Source: Tunicatimonas pelagia (GTDB taxonomy: Bacteria > Bacteroidota > Bacteroidia > Cytophagales > Cyclobacteriaceae). Taken from it: a stretch of DNA of 64,000 bases. Both the position numbers and the translations under genes were made by a program. Location: NCBI RefSeq assembly GCF_030506325.1, contig NZ_CP120683.1:4601001-4665000 (forward strand), read 5' to 3'. Position 1 is the stretch's first letter; every line of letters starts with the position of its first letter. Shown here piece after piece: positions 8,320 to 16,913 of this stretch. The notes below the pieces were generated by a model. That model ran no database searches and had not been told where the DNA came from. It saw nothing but the letters and a program-made list of their open reading frames with translations.

Positions 8320-9609
8320 TCATTTCTCATCCTCTATTTCAGACCTGCTAAAAAAATACGTCACTAATCCAGCCGCAATGATTCCTAGACCAATTAGGCT
8401 TTCGGTAGGGCGGTCGTAAAGGGTGTAAGCGAGAATCCAGAGGCTAAATCCAATGAAGAGGTACTGTACATAGGGATAACCCGGACTGCGGAATCCGCTA
8501 CTATTTTTCACAAATAGTACACTCGCTACCGCTAATGTACTCATAAGCTGTAATACAAATCCGGTGTAAAGCAAAATTTGCTCAAACGTACCAGTCAGCG
8601 TCAGGGCGATACTGATAAATACGTGAGCCCACACGGTGCGTACCGGAATGCCCAGCGAGTTAAGCGGACGCATTACCTTCCATAAACTATGTTCTTTCGC
8701 CATCGCGTGGGTAACCCGTGAGCCAATCCAGATATAACCACTAATGGTAGCTACCAATTGAATAGCAATAAAAAAGCTGACCCATCGGCTACCGCTTACT
8801 CCGAATAAATTGGAAAAGGCGATGGTCGCCACTTCTACTTTGCCTTCTAACTGAGTAAATGATGCGTGCTTCAGAAAAACTAATTGGAGCAACACATAGA
8901 TCACTGTTACAAATAAAGCTCCGGTAATCAGTACTTTTGGAAGATTTTTTCGTACATCCTGAATTTCTTCTACAATATACGCGGCAGCATTCCAGCCAAC
9001 GTAGGCGTAGGTTACGTAAATGAGTGATACGGCAAAGCCCGGGGTAGTAAGTTCTTGTTGCCATGAACGTTGGAAGGCGATAGCATTGGTCGGAATATTG
9101 GTGCTGTAGGCTAACCCTAGCCCTATCAGTACCAGGACGAATATCACTTTTAGCACCGTGGTGGCGTTCTGAAAGCGTTCGCTCTGTTTGATACTGAATG
9201 AATGCATAATACCGATAAGCACAATAATGCCAACGGCTAGCGCATTTGATTCCTGAATGCCAAACGGAGCCAGATACTGCGTCATGGCGATGGCCGCAAT
9301 GGCTACCGGAGCTGAAAACCCTACGATCAACGAGACCCAACTGGTTAAGTAACCCAGCACCGGATGAAATACCCGCGATAGAAAGATATAATCGCCCCCT
9401 GACTCTTTAAAGTGCGTACCCAACTGTGCGTAGCTAAACGCTCCAAACAGTGCCAGTGCTCCACCGATTAGCCACAATAAAATGATACTAATCGTACTCT
9501 GTACGTCCAGCAACTGGTAGCCCAGGCTAGTGAAAACTCCAGTGCCTATCATATTGGCTATCACGAGAGCTGTAGCCGTTTTCCAGGAAATTTTAGTAGT
9601 AGTTTTCAA
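8320..9609 (-). CDS. APC family amino-acid permease
   Basis: 429 residues, almost entirely hydrophobic with about 12 predicted membrane helices. It starts MKTTTKISWKTATALVIANMIGTGVFTSLGY. The MIGTGVFTS motif in helix 1 is the unwound substrate-binding segment of the APC (amino acid-polyamine-organocation) superfamily. FKESGGDYIFLSRVF after helix 2 also fits. Members import amino acids by proton symport or exchange. Substrate specificity cannot be assigned. It stands alone, convergent with the broken ATPase gene. Confidence 0.88.
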   Translation of the reverse strand: MKTTTKISWKTATALVIANMIGTGVFTSLGYQLLDVQSTISIILLWLIGGALALFGAFSYAQLGTHFKESGGDYIFLSRVFHPVLGYLTSWVSLIVGFSAPVAIAAIAMTQYLAPFGIQESNALAVGIIVLIGIMHSFSIKQSERFQNATTVLKVIFVLVLIGLGLAYSTNIPTNAIAFQRSWQQELTTPGFAVSLIYVTYAYVGWNAAAYIVEEIQDVRKNLPKVLITGALFVTVIYVLLQLVFLKHASFTQLEGKVEVATIAFSNLFGVSGSRWVSFFIAIQLVATISGYIWIGSRVTHAMAKEHSLWKVMRPLNSLGIPVRTVWAHVFISIALTLTGTFEQILLYTGFVLQLMSTLAVASVLFVKNSSGFRSPGYPYVQYLFIGFSLWILAYTLYDRPTESLIGLGIIAAGLVTYFFSRSEIEDEK

Positions 9610-10456
9610 ACGATAGAAGTAGGTAGATTACGATCAGAAAATTACGTCAGGTTGAATTGATCGCAGTATACGAAGATTTATCATTTTTACTTAGTAGTTC
9701 TGGCACGGCTTCTTCATAAAAAGATTGAAGCCTACGCGGTGCGGAACTGAAGAGCTGAAGACCTGAGTAAACGGCCATTATTCAGGTCTTCAGCTCTTCA
9801 ATTGCTTCATGTCGTCTTACTATATACACCATAACTGAGGAGATGAAAGATCACTGGTTTTATGAAAAGGCTCTGGTAGTTTTGGTGAATGACCTAGTGC
9901 AAACAATCATGTTATTGGAGTAGAAGAGTTAGCTACGTTATAAAACAAAAAATTACGTATTGGAAAGATCTGAGGGTAAATGTTATTCGAGTTATCTTAA
10001 CAATTACGCTGGCTATTAGAGGTATAGAAAAGCCCGAAAGGGCCAAAGAATGCGTGCTGAATTGATACTAAACACTTGGTAAAGATGACCTTCCGGGTAT
10101 AAAGAAGGTGGAAGAGATTGACGTAGGGTGAAACAAAAGAATCTCAATTGAGAAGACTAAATATCTTGTGTAAGGTTTCGGTTAATTATCGCAAAGTTAC
10201 CTAAGTAATAAACTGTGTTAATGAATACGTTGCTTCAAAAATAGCCTTTTGACTCAAAAAAAGTGAGTATTGTCCGCAATACGTAAAAAGTTGATTCTAT
10301 AATAGCTTGTTTTTATGTTTTCCTTACTAAAGTAAGAAATGGGTGATTATTGATAGTATGAAATGGTTTTTTACTTCTACTTTTGTCTGTATTAGTTGTC
10401 GACAGTAAGACGTTTTTTTTCCACTAATTCTATTTTTTCACTATAGCCACCCTCCT
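9610..10456. other. 847-bp intergenic region
   Basis: No convincing gene. It holds the long inverted repeat at 9748-9800 and a 26-codon frame from the ATG at 9843 (MKDHWFYEKALVVLVNDLVQ...). That frame has no recognisable match or conserved spacing and is not called as a gene. The last 250 bp before the histidine kinase are A/T-rich and presumably contain its promoter. I saw no tRNA or other structured RNA. Confidence 0.5.
9748..9800. repeat. Perfect 19-bp inverted repeat (hairpin)
   Basis: The arms TGAAGAGCTGAAGACCTGA (9748-9766) and TCAGGTCTTCAGCTCTTCA (9782-9800) are exact reverse complements with a 15-nt loop. The arms themselves consist of repeated GAAGA/CTGAAG words. There is no T-tract directly after either arm, so it is not a classic intrinsic terminator, although it could stop transcription or stabilise RNA. 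It lies upstream of the permease gene rather than at its 3' end. Confidence 0.7.
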
Positions 10457-11443
10457 ATGAATTTTGATACACTAAGCACATTTCACAAAACACTTCAGGT
10501 TAGTAAGAATTTAATATCGGCCAATAGAAAACTCACCCAAGAAACTATTACTAACACCCGTAGAGGAGAACAAAAAACCAAGAACGTTGCTGTTTCTCTT
10601 AGGCGACTAGATTACTCTCGTCAAAATCTTTCGGCTACCATTAACGCTCCTGTAAACCTAGAGCAGGATAATTTAATAAAAGATCAGGATGCTAAGACTA
10701 TTGCTATGCATATGTTGCTGCACGATGTTCGTAGCCCTATTGATAATATTGTTGGTTTGTCTCAGCTCATTAGGCAAAATAGTGACTTATCTGATGAGAG
10801 TTTACAACTTCTGGATTTATTAGAGAAACAGGCTCAAAAAGTTCAGGACCGGACAAAGACTCATGCAATTTATCACCAGTTAGAGTTGGGGGCGTACCAA
10901 CCTAATCAGGAGTCTTTCGACCTGCTTCAGCTTCTCTGTAAGATTCAGGATAATTTACAACAGAAGCAATTCGCCAACCCGGTTGAGATATGGATAAGTG
11001 GACAACCAGCGACTTTAACTCAGCGGTGTATCATTAAGACTGACTTGCTACTGATGGAGCTTATGCTGCAAAATTTAATACAGAATGCAGTAGAAGCTTC
11101 ACCTAGCCAGGCACGGGTACGAATCGATATTAACTGCGACTCTTCGACCCAACAAAATGAACTGAAGCAACGGGAAAATCTTTCGGCTACCAGTATCTCT
11201 ATTCACAATCAAGGAGTTATTCCAGCGAGTATGCAAGATCATTTTTTTGAAAAATATGTCACCTACGGCAAAACAAGAGGAACTGGTTTAGGCACATATA
11301 TCGCTATGCTAATTACTAAATCTTTTGGTGGGCAGATTGCATTTACCACTTCTGAGGAGCGGGGTACCAACTTGAGAGTACGTTTGCCTCAGCTACTTAC
11401 CATCAGCAATGTACCAGTCTCAGAGCTTGCACTACCTGTATAG
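10457..11443 (+). CDS. Soluble orphan sensor histidine kinase
   Basis: 328 residues with no membrane segment and no recognisable sensory domain; residues 1-75 are polar. The phosphoacceptor H-box is LLHDVRSPIDNIVGLSQLI with His89. The GHKL ATPase domain follows: an N-box (MLQNLIQNAVEAS) near 200-215, a G1-like IHNQGVIP, and the G2 box GKTRGTGLGTYIA, ending in GTNLRVRLP. The G1 box lacks the usual DxGxG aspartate and has HNQG, a variation found in some kinases. No response regulator is adjacent, so its partner is elsewhere. Signal unknown. Confidence 0.85.
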   Translation: MNFDTLSTFHKTLQVSKNLISANRKLTQETITNTRRGEQKTKNVAVSLRRLDYSRQNLSATINAPVNLEQDNLIKDQDAKTIAMHMLLHDVRSPIDNIVGLSQLIRQNSDLSDESLQLLDLLEKQAQKVQDRTKTHAIYHQLELGAYQPNQESFDLLQLLCKIQDNLQQKQFANPVEIWISGQPATLTQRCIIKTDLLLMELMLQNLIQNAVEASPSQARVRIDINCDSSTQQNELKQRENLSATSISIHNQGVIPASMQDHFFEKYVTYGKTRGTGLGTYIAMLITKSFGGQIAFTTSEERGTNLRVRLPQLLTISNVPVSELALPV

Positions 11444-11661
11444 CTTCGCCAGCTGATTTGTTCATTGTTCAATTGTTAATTGATTTTTAGTATACAGTCA
11501 ATAGCACTCGGCACCCGATTGACGATCCATAATTTTAGGTTCTGGAAGTCAATCATTCGCTGTTTATGATCCGCTGTACATTACCCCGCTCCAAGCTTAC
11601 TGTTCATCGATCATCAATCACTAATCATTAGGCATCAGTAATTAATCATCATTCATTGCTT

Positions 11662-11669
11662 TATCTTTG
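11662..11669 (+). promoter_or_regulatory. Bacteroidota-type -7 box (TATCTTTG) before the decarboxylase gene
   Basis: TATCTTTG fits the TAnnTTTG -7 consensus of the Bacteroidota primary sigma factor and ends 14 bases before the ATG at 11684. I found no matching TTG at the usual 19-21 bp upstream; that space is taken by a CATTAATCATCA-type repeat. Transcription from here would give a very short leader. Confidence 0.35.
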
Positions 11670-11683
11670 AGAAAAGCAATCTC

Positions 11684-13123
11684 ATGAATAACGATATACT
11701 ACACCAAGCCTACGATCCCGAGCAATTTCGCCAGCAGGGTCACCAGTTGGTCGACCGTCTGGCCGATTATCTCGCTCAAATGCAACAAGGCTCAACTTTG
11801 GCGGTGTTGCCCTGGCAATCACCGGAGGATAAACTACATGCTTGGCAAGCCGATTTTGATAATTCTCCCCAGCCAACTATCAATCAGTTTTTTGACCAGG
11901 TACTGATGGAATCCATCCATATTCATCATCCACGCTACGTAGGACACCAAGTAGCAACACCCGCGCCCGCAGCGGCTTTGGCCGGACTACTTTCGGCTTT
12001 TTTAAACAACGGAATGGCAGTATATGAAATGGGGCCCGTTTCGTCAGCGATTGAACGGCTGGTGATGAAGCAGATTGCCGCTAAGGTGGGATACGATAGT
12101 TTGGGGGGCGGAATTATGACTTCCGGAGGAACGCTGGCGAACCTTACTGCTTTACTAGCTGCTCGCCAAGCCAAAACGAATGGAGAAGCCTGGCAGAAAG
12201 GTACTCGGGGGCAATTAGCTCTGATGGTTTCCGAAGAAGCGCACTACTGTGTAGACCGCGCTGTAAAGATAATGGGCTGGGGCGAAACGGGCATGATCCG
12301 CGTTCCGGTAAATGACTACTACCAAATACGTACTGACCAGCTCACACCCTACTTTCAGCAAGCCCGAAAAGAAGGCAAAAAAGTGATTGCTGTAGTAGCT
12401 TCGGCCTGTTCTACTTCTACCGGTTCTTATGATAATTTAGACGAAATCGCCCGCTTCTGTCAGCAGTACGATTTATGGATGCACGTAGATGGAGCACACG
12501 GGGCCGCCGCCGCCTTTTCAGATAAATATCGGTCTCAGGTTGCTGGTTTATCCCAAGCTGACTCCATCACGCTAGATTTTCATAAAATGCTAATGACCCC
12601 AGCGTTGACCACAGGTTTGTTATTCAAAAATGAGCGTCTTTCGTTTGATACTTTTTCTCAGCGAGCTTCTTATCTGCTTAATGAGGATGAAGAGGACTGG
12701 TCAAACTCGGGAAAGCGAACGGTAGAGTGTACCAAACGAATGATGAGCATTCAGGTGTACGCACTGTTACGCACCTACGGCTGGAAACTTTGGGATGAAA
12801 ACATAACCCGATTGTACGATTTAGCTAATAACTTTGCCAGTATGATCCAACAACATCCAGCGATTGAGTTGGCTATTACACCTCAGGCGAACATTATCTG
12901 CTTTCGTTATGCTCCTTTTGGTGTTCCAATGGCTCAGCTTAATACGCTGAATGCTCAAATTAGACAGCAGGTTATAGAAGAGGGAAAGTTTTATATAGTG
13001 CAGACCCAACTGAAAGGGGAAGTTTTTTTGCGGGTAACCCTGATGAATCCATTTACAACCGAAGCTATGCTGGAGGAACTGCTGAACGACGTCAGGCAGA
13101 AAGGAAACGCCCTCAACTGCTAA
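11684..13123 (+). CDS. Group II PLP-dependent decarboxylase (aspartate/glutamate/aromatic amino acid type)
   Basis: 479 residues, the usual length for PF00282 decarboxylases. The PLP-binding core is clear: MTSGGTLANLTALLAAR for the phosphate cup, HVDGAHGAAAAFSD with His267 stacking on the ring and Asp269 pairing with its nitrogen, and LDFHKMLMTP with Lys301 as the Schiff-base lysine. NWKRTVECTKR-type sequence (here SGKRTVECTKR) is also typical. The enzyme removes the alpha-carboxylate of an amino acid to give an amine. Candidates are aspartate to beta-alanine, diaminobutyrate, glutamate or tyrosine. Sequence alone does not separate these. It appears monocistronic. Confidence 0.88.
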   Translation: MNNDILHQAYDPEQFRQQGHQLVDRLADYLAQMQQGSTLAVLPWQSPEDKLHAWQADFDNSPQPTINQFFDQVLMESIHIHHPRYVGHQVATPAPAAALAGLLSAFLNNGMAVYEMGPVSSAIERLVMKQIAAKVGYDSLGGGIMTSGGTLANLTALLAARQAKTNGEAWQKGTRGQLALMVSEEAHYCVDRAVKIMGWGETGMIRVPVNDYYQIRTDQLTPYFQQARKEGKKVIAVVASACSTSTGSYDNLDEIARFCQQYDLWMHVDGAHGAAAAFSDKYRSQVAGLSQADSITLDFHKMLMTPALTTGLLFKNERLSFDTFSQRASYLLNEDEEDWSNSGKRTVECTKRMMSIQVYALLRTYGWKLWDENITRLYDLANNFASMIQQHPAIELAITPQANIICFRYAPFGVPMAQLNTLNAQIRQQVIEEGKFYIVQTQLKGEVFLRVTLMNPFTTEAMLEELLNDVRQKGNALNC

Positions 13124-13409
13124 GTACGTAGTTGAAACATCTGAGTATATCCGCGCCGGGTAAAACCTACAATAGTACGCTCAGTACTTAACAAGTTCCA
13201 GGAACTAGCACTTACGAGTCTAAGTCCGTCGAAAACCTTACCTACAATAAATAATAAGAGTATAACGCTCTACTTACCAACGAGTATTCAATGTAGTACC
13301 GAAGCTAAACTATAAAATCTACTATTTCTGTCAGATGTAAGATTTCCTATCAAAGCTACTTCCGGGTTTATGCAATATGAGATTGTTTTGTTTAAAAGTA
13401 CAAAATATT

Positions 13410-15419
13410 ATGAAAATAAGTCAATATTTAAAAGTGGGGGTGTTAGCATCAACGCTAGCCACCCTTATAAGCTGTACATCAGAAGAGATAGATCCCACCC
13501 CTGATACTCAACCCGTAACGTCTGAGGGTTGTATAGAGACAGAAGGGGCATTTGATACAGCTTCTGGTATTACTTTCAAAGTTTCTTGTATTCAGTCCGG
13601 CTATTCTTACGAATGGAGCTTTGGTGATGGGCGTACTTCTACATCGACCGATGTTACTCATACCTACGATACGGCCGGAACGTATACCGTTGAACTGAAG
13701 ATTATTAATGATCAAACCAACGAAGTTGAGCGCACCGTATCTCAAAATATTGCTATTAGTCAGGAAATACCTCTTAGTTCATCAGACTCTTTCACGCACG
13801 GGGGCACAATAACCCGGGATGAGTGTTGGGAAGAAGGAACCCATACCGTTAGTGCTGATGTGTACTTGTGGGGGGCGAAGCTTTGCATTAAGCCTGGTGC
13901 TATTATAAAGTTCGCTCCAGGTACTGAGTTGATCGCCTCGGCACATATGGAAAAAGAGGCGCAAATTATGGCTGAGGGTACAGTCGAGAAACCTATTCTG
14001 TTTACCTCTGGTGCCGAAAATCCACAAGCTGGTGACTATGTTGGCCTAACGCTGACTGACGGTTCAACTGCAACATCAGTATTCAACCATTGTACTTTTG
14101 AGTATGGAGGAAAGAATACACGATCAGACACCGATATGAAACCCAAAGGAGGCTTAGTGCGTATGGATGGCCACAATCAGGCTAGTTTTCAAAACTGCAC
14201 GTTCCAGTATTCGGCAACTTACGGTTTGTACCTAGATCGTTCAGCATTTGCGTCTTTTTCGGATAACCATGTTCACGACGTAGCCGATTACGCTGTTTAC
14301 TTAGGGGCTGATGACGTACCAAGCATTGGGGCTAACAATCGCTTTGATAGCCAAGGTATAGAAATATGGCCTACGACAGTCAGGCAAAACACCCGATGGG
14401 AAAAACAAACCTGCCCGTATGTTGCTTCCTCATTGGTTGTAGGAACCGGGAATGCTTCGGCCCCTACCTTTGAAATTGGTCCTGGAGTAGAGATTCATTT
14501 TGAAAACCACGGCATGTTTAGTGTAGGGTCAGAGCGTGTTGGGCTATCAGGTAAAGTAGTAGCCCAAGGTACGGAAGCTGAGCCTATTGTACTCACGGCT
14601 AGCGAAGATAGTTGGCGAGGGGTTACTTTTGAGCGTGGTACCTCGCTTACCAGTAGCCTTCAGTACTGTCGGATAGAAAAGGTGAAGTCCTCAGAGGGGA
14701 GTGAGCTATCGGGGGTTGTAAATATTTTTGATAGTGAAGTGAGTATGGAGCACTGCACAATCAGCGGAGAAAAATCGCACAGTGTGTACGTAGATGAAAC
14801 CGGCCACTTCGGGAAGTTTGCCAACAACGAGTTAGGTAATCCTCAGCGGTATTCTATCCGGATGCCCATAGAAAAAATTCCTACCATTGGAGAAGGCAAT
14901 ACATTTAGCGGACAGAAGCGGGTTGAAGTATTTGGGTCTTATGTAACCGAAGATGCCACCTGGCCGGGGTTGGCTGTTCCTTACTATACAGATAGTTGGT
15001 TACGAGTAGGATCTGATGCCGGAAACACTCTAACGCTGTCTCCCGGGGTAACTATTGAGTTTGGTAGCTCTTACGGACTAGAGGTGGGTAAAACGCCGAG
15101 TGAGTCAAAAGGCACCCTGGTTGCTAATGGTACCGCTGAAAAACCAATCGTACTTACCACTGGTAAGCCAGATGCTAAGTGGGGCGGAGTCCAGTTCGGG
15201 ACTAATACCGGAGCCAACTCGATCTTAAACCATTGTGAAGTGAAGATGGCCACAATTCCAGTTTATATTGAAGACGTACCCCTGGGTGGTGTACCAGTGC
15301 TATCTAATTCCCTGTTTTCTGATGCGAGCAGCTACGGAATTATCATAGATAATTCCTCCCCTACCTTGCGTAATAATACCTTTGCCAATAATTCGTCGGG
15401 AGATACCAAAACAAAGTAG
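13410..15419 (+). CDS. PKD-domain lipoprotein with right-handed beta-helix repeats
   Basis: The frame is open from an ATG at 13377. The ATG at 13410 gives a proper lipoprotein signal, MKISQYLKVGVLASTLATLISC, with lipobox LISC, so that start is chosen (669 residues). A PKD domain follows at about residues 40-115 (WSFGDGRTS... YDTAGTYTVELKI). The rest is a series of beta-helix-like repeats with recurring phrases: EKPILFTSG, EPIVLTASED and EKPIVLTTG, each followed by a LNHCEV/FNHCTF-type turn. Such proteins are surface-exposed and may bind or cleave polysaccharide. I see no catalytic motif, so function is unknown. A strong hairpin lies just downstream. Confidence 0.85.
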   Translation: MKISQYLKVGVLASTLATLISCTSEEIDPTPDTQPVTSEGCIETEGAFDTASGITFKVSCIQSGYSYEWSFGDGRTSTSTDVTHTYDTAGTYTVELKIINDQTNEVERTVSQNIAISQEIPLSSSDSFTHGGTITRDECWEEGTHTVSADVYLWGAKLCIKPGAIIKFAPGTELIASAHMEKEAQIMAEGTVEKPILFTSGAENPQAGDYVGLTLTDGSTATSVFNHCTFEYGGKNTRSDTDMKPKGGLVRMDGHNQASFQNCTFQYSATYGLYLDRSAFASFSDNHVHDVADYAVYLGADDVPSIGANNRFDSQGIEIWPTTVRQNTRWEKQTCPYVASSLVVGTGNASAPTFEIGPGVEIHFENHGMFSVGSERVGLSGKVVAQGTEAEPIVLTASEDSWRGVTFERGTSLTSSLQYCRIEKVKSSEGSELSGVVNIFDSEVSMEHCTISGEKSHSVYVDETGHFGKFANNELGNPQRYSIRMPIEKIPTIGEGNTFSGQKRVEVFGSYVTEDATWPGLAVPYYTDSWLRVGSDAGNTLTLSPGVTIEFGSSYGLEVGKTPSESKGTLVANGTAEKPIVLTTGKPDAKWGGVQFGTNTGANSILNHCEVKMATIPVYIEDVPLGGVPVLSNSLFSDASSYGIIIDNSSPTLRNNTFANNSSGDTKTK

Positions 15420-15475
15420 CTTCTTTTTGAAAAGAATTATCAGAAGATAGATTAATTTAACCACGTACAGAAAGT

Positions 15476-15531
15476 TAAACCCTTCTATGCTGCGCAGCTT
15501 GTTTCTAAGCAGGGCAACATAGAAGGGTTTA
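15476..15531. terminator. Bidirectional hairpin between convergent genes
   Basis: A perfect 14-bp stem pairs 15476-15489 (TAAACCCTTCTATG) with 15518-15531 (CATAGAAGGGTTTA). A secondary CTGC/GCAG pairing lies inside the loop. It sits between the end of the plus-strand PKD lipoprotein and the end of the minus-strand T6SS operon, with T-rich sequence after it on the plus side. This is the position expected of a terminator serving both. Confidence 0.7.
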
Positions 15532-15559
15532 TCTCTTTGCGGTTTAGTGCGCAGTGTAT

Positions 15560-16597
15560 TTAGTAGCTACTGATTACTTCAATTTCTTTGGCGGTAAATT
15601 GATTTTGTCGTAAGAATTCGGCTAACTGCGGTTCTACCACTACATCTTCGCCTTGGCTTAGAGCCTCAATGGTAGCAGCATATTGATTTGGTGCTAATAC
15701 TTGCGCTACAAACTGGATAATCTTCTCACTTAGCACATTAGCCGGAAGCGACTGTGCCGGATTTGTCGAGTACAATGAAAGAGAGGTGCTGCCTTCTACC
15801 GCGTAGTGAATTCCGTATTGATCAGCTCGGTCTTTCTCCTGTAGGGTAGAAGCTTCTAGGGAATTTTTTAAAGGAATAAAAATATCTCCTCTCATCTGGG
15901 ACGAAAAGTCAGCGTAGCTGGAGCTGCTGGTTAGGTTACGTGCTTGAAATACTGCAAAATGGCAGTCTTTTGCTTTCAGTAACTGAACAATATCGGTTGG
16001 GGATACATCGGTAGTAGGTTCCTGGGCGTGGTTGCCAGCATCACCTACTAGAACTAAGATATTGGTTTCATTGGGGGTTAGGTGGCTAGATTCTAGCGTT
16101 CGTTTTAGGCCATAGTAAAGTGCTTCTGGCTCATCCTGATCAAATTTAGACTTAGTATCCAGAGACTGTATCCAGGAAGCTGGAGCGTCGCCAACCATGC
16201 TATTGGTCATATAGAGCCATGCTCCTTCGGCGGCGTCTCGGTAGCAGGCGGCCTCAATTTCGGCTTGATAATTCTCTTCAATGGTAGCAGCAGCTTGGGC
16301 CACGGCCGGTAGGTGTTCTTCCATGCCTTCGGTGGCATCCACCAAAAATGTAATGTTTACTTGTTGCATCCGATTGGCTAAGCTAGCCAGTCGCTCTTGA
16401 ACTGCCGCTACCTCAATCGGATCAGCTTCTGCTTCCTTAACAGCCATTGGCGTTGCAATTACGGGTGCAGGTGCTTTCTCACTGGGTATTAGCGAATAAA
16501 AGAGAAAAGGAAGGGTTATAAGGCAGATAGACAGTACTAAGAATATCGTGAATTTGGCCCTGGCCGCTTTTCTTTCGGCCTGATTGATTGGTTCCAT
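15560..16597 (-). CDS. TssO-like anchor joined to a von Willebrand A-like domain (TssO/TssR-like T6SS protein)
   Basis: 345 residues and the last gene of the T6SS operon, 9 bp after the PAAR gene. Residues 1-40 (ERKAARAKF, then IFLVLSICLITLPFLFYSLI) are a short cytoplasmic tail plus one membrane helix, like the start of TssO. From about 80 a VWA-like fold follows: NITFLVDATEGMEEHLPAV, then TNILVLVGDAGNH. The MIDAS motif is degenerate (DATEG instead of DxSxS). TssR of T6SSiii carries a VWA-like region on a longer lipoprotein. I infer a compact fusion of the two roles, probably an inner-membrane protein reaching into the periplasm. The TssO/R assignment is by architecture and position. Confidence 0.55.
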   Translation of the reverse strand: MEPINQAERKAARAKFTIFLVLSICLITLPFLFYSLIPSEKAPAPVIATPMAVKEAEADPIEVAAVQERLASLANRMQQVNITFLVDATEGMEEHLPAVAQAAATIEENYQAEIEAACYRDAAEGAWLYMTNSMVGDAPASWIQSLDTKSKFDQDEPEALYYGLKRTLESSHLTPNETNILVLVGDAGNHAQEPTTDVSPTDIVQLLKAKDCHFAVFQARNLTSSSSYADFSSQMRGDIFIPLKNSLEASTLQEKDRADQYGIHYAVEGSTSLSLYSTNPAQSLPANVLSEKIIQFVAQVLAPNQYAATIEALSQGEDVVVEPQLAEFLRQNQFTAKEIEVISSY

Positions 16598-16606
16598 ATA
16601 GCTGGT

Positions 16607-16903
16607 CTACCCAATTAGTACGTTTAGCACCCCTGGTCCTACAATAACTCCCCCGTGAGCGGTTTTGTCACCCACCCGGGCAGCGGGTTTACCACCGATC
16701 ATCACGCTTAGCGATCCCATTAGAACAACATCGGGAGCCGGGCTAACGCAGGTAGCCTGATCGCCCACTCGGGCGGCTGGTCGTCCACCAATTAGTACGG
16801 TAGGGGCACCAGGGGGAAGAAGAGGGCCACCTACGTGCGGTTTAGGGCCGTCAGACATAGGGCAGGTGTGCATGTCGCCAACTACAGCAGCAGGTTTACT
16901 CAT
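16607..16903 (-). CDS. PAAR-domain spike tip protein
   Basis: 98 residues composed of PAAR-type repeats: GDMHTCPMS, then IGGRPAARVGDQATCV, then IGGKPAARVGDKTAHGGVI. The conserved His and Cys residues bind the metal ion at the tip. PAAR proteins cap the VgrG trimer, sharpen the spike and can carry effectors. This one is only the core domain with no extension, so it is structural rather than a toxin carrier. It lies 10 bp after tssK and 9 bp before the TssO/R-like gene. Confidence 0.95.
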   Translation of the reverse strand: MSKPAAVVGDMHTCPMSDGPKPHVGGPLLPPGAPTVLIGGRPAARVGDQATCVSPAPDVVLMGSLSVMIGGKPAARVGDKTAHGGVIVGPGVLNVLIG

Positions 16904-16913
16904 GACTTGTTAA

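Noticed and set aside
8789-9340. 183-codon minus-strand frame within the amino-acid permease
   Set aside because: A shifted frame of the permease on the same strand; composition shows no real protein.
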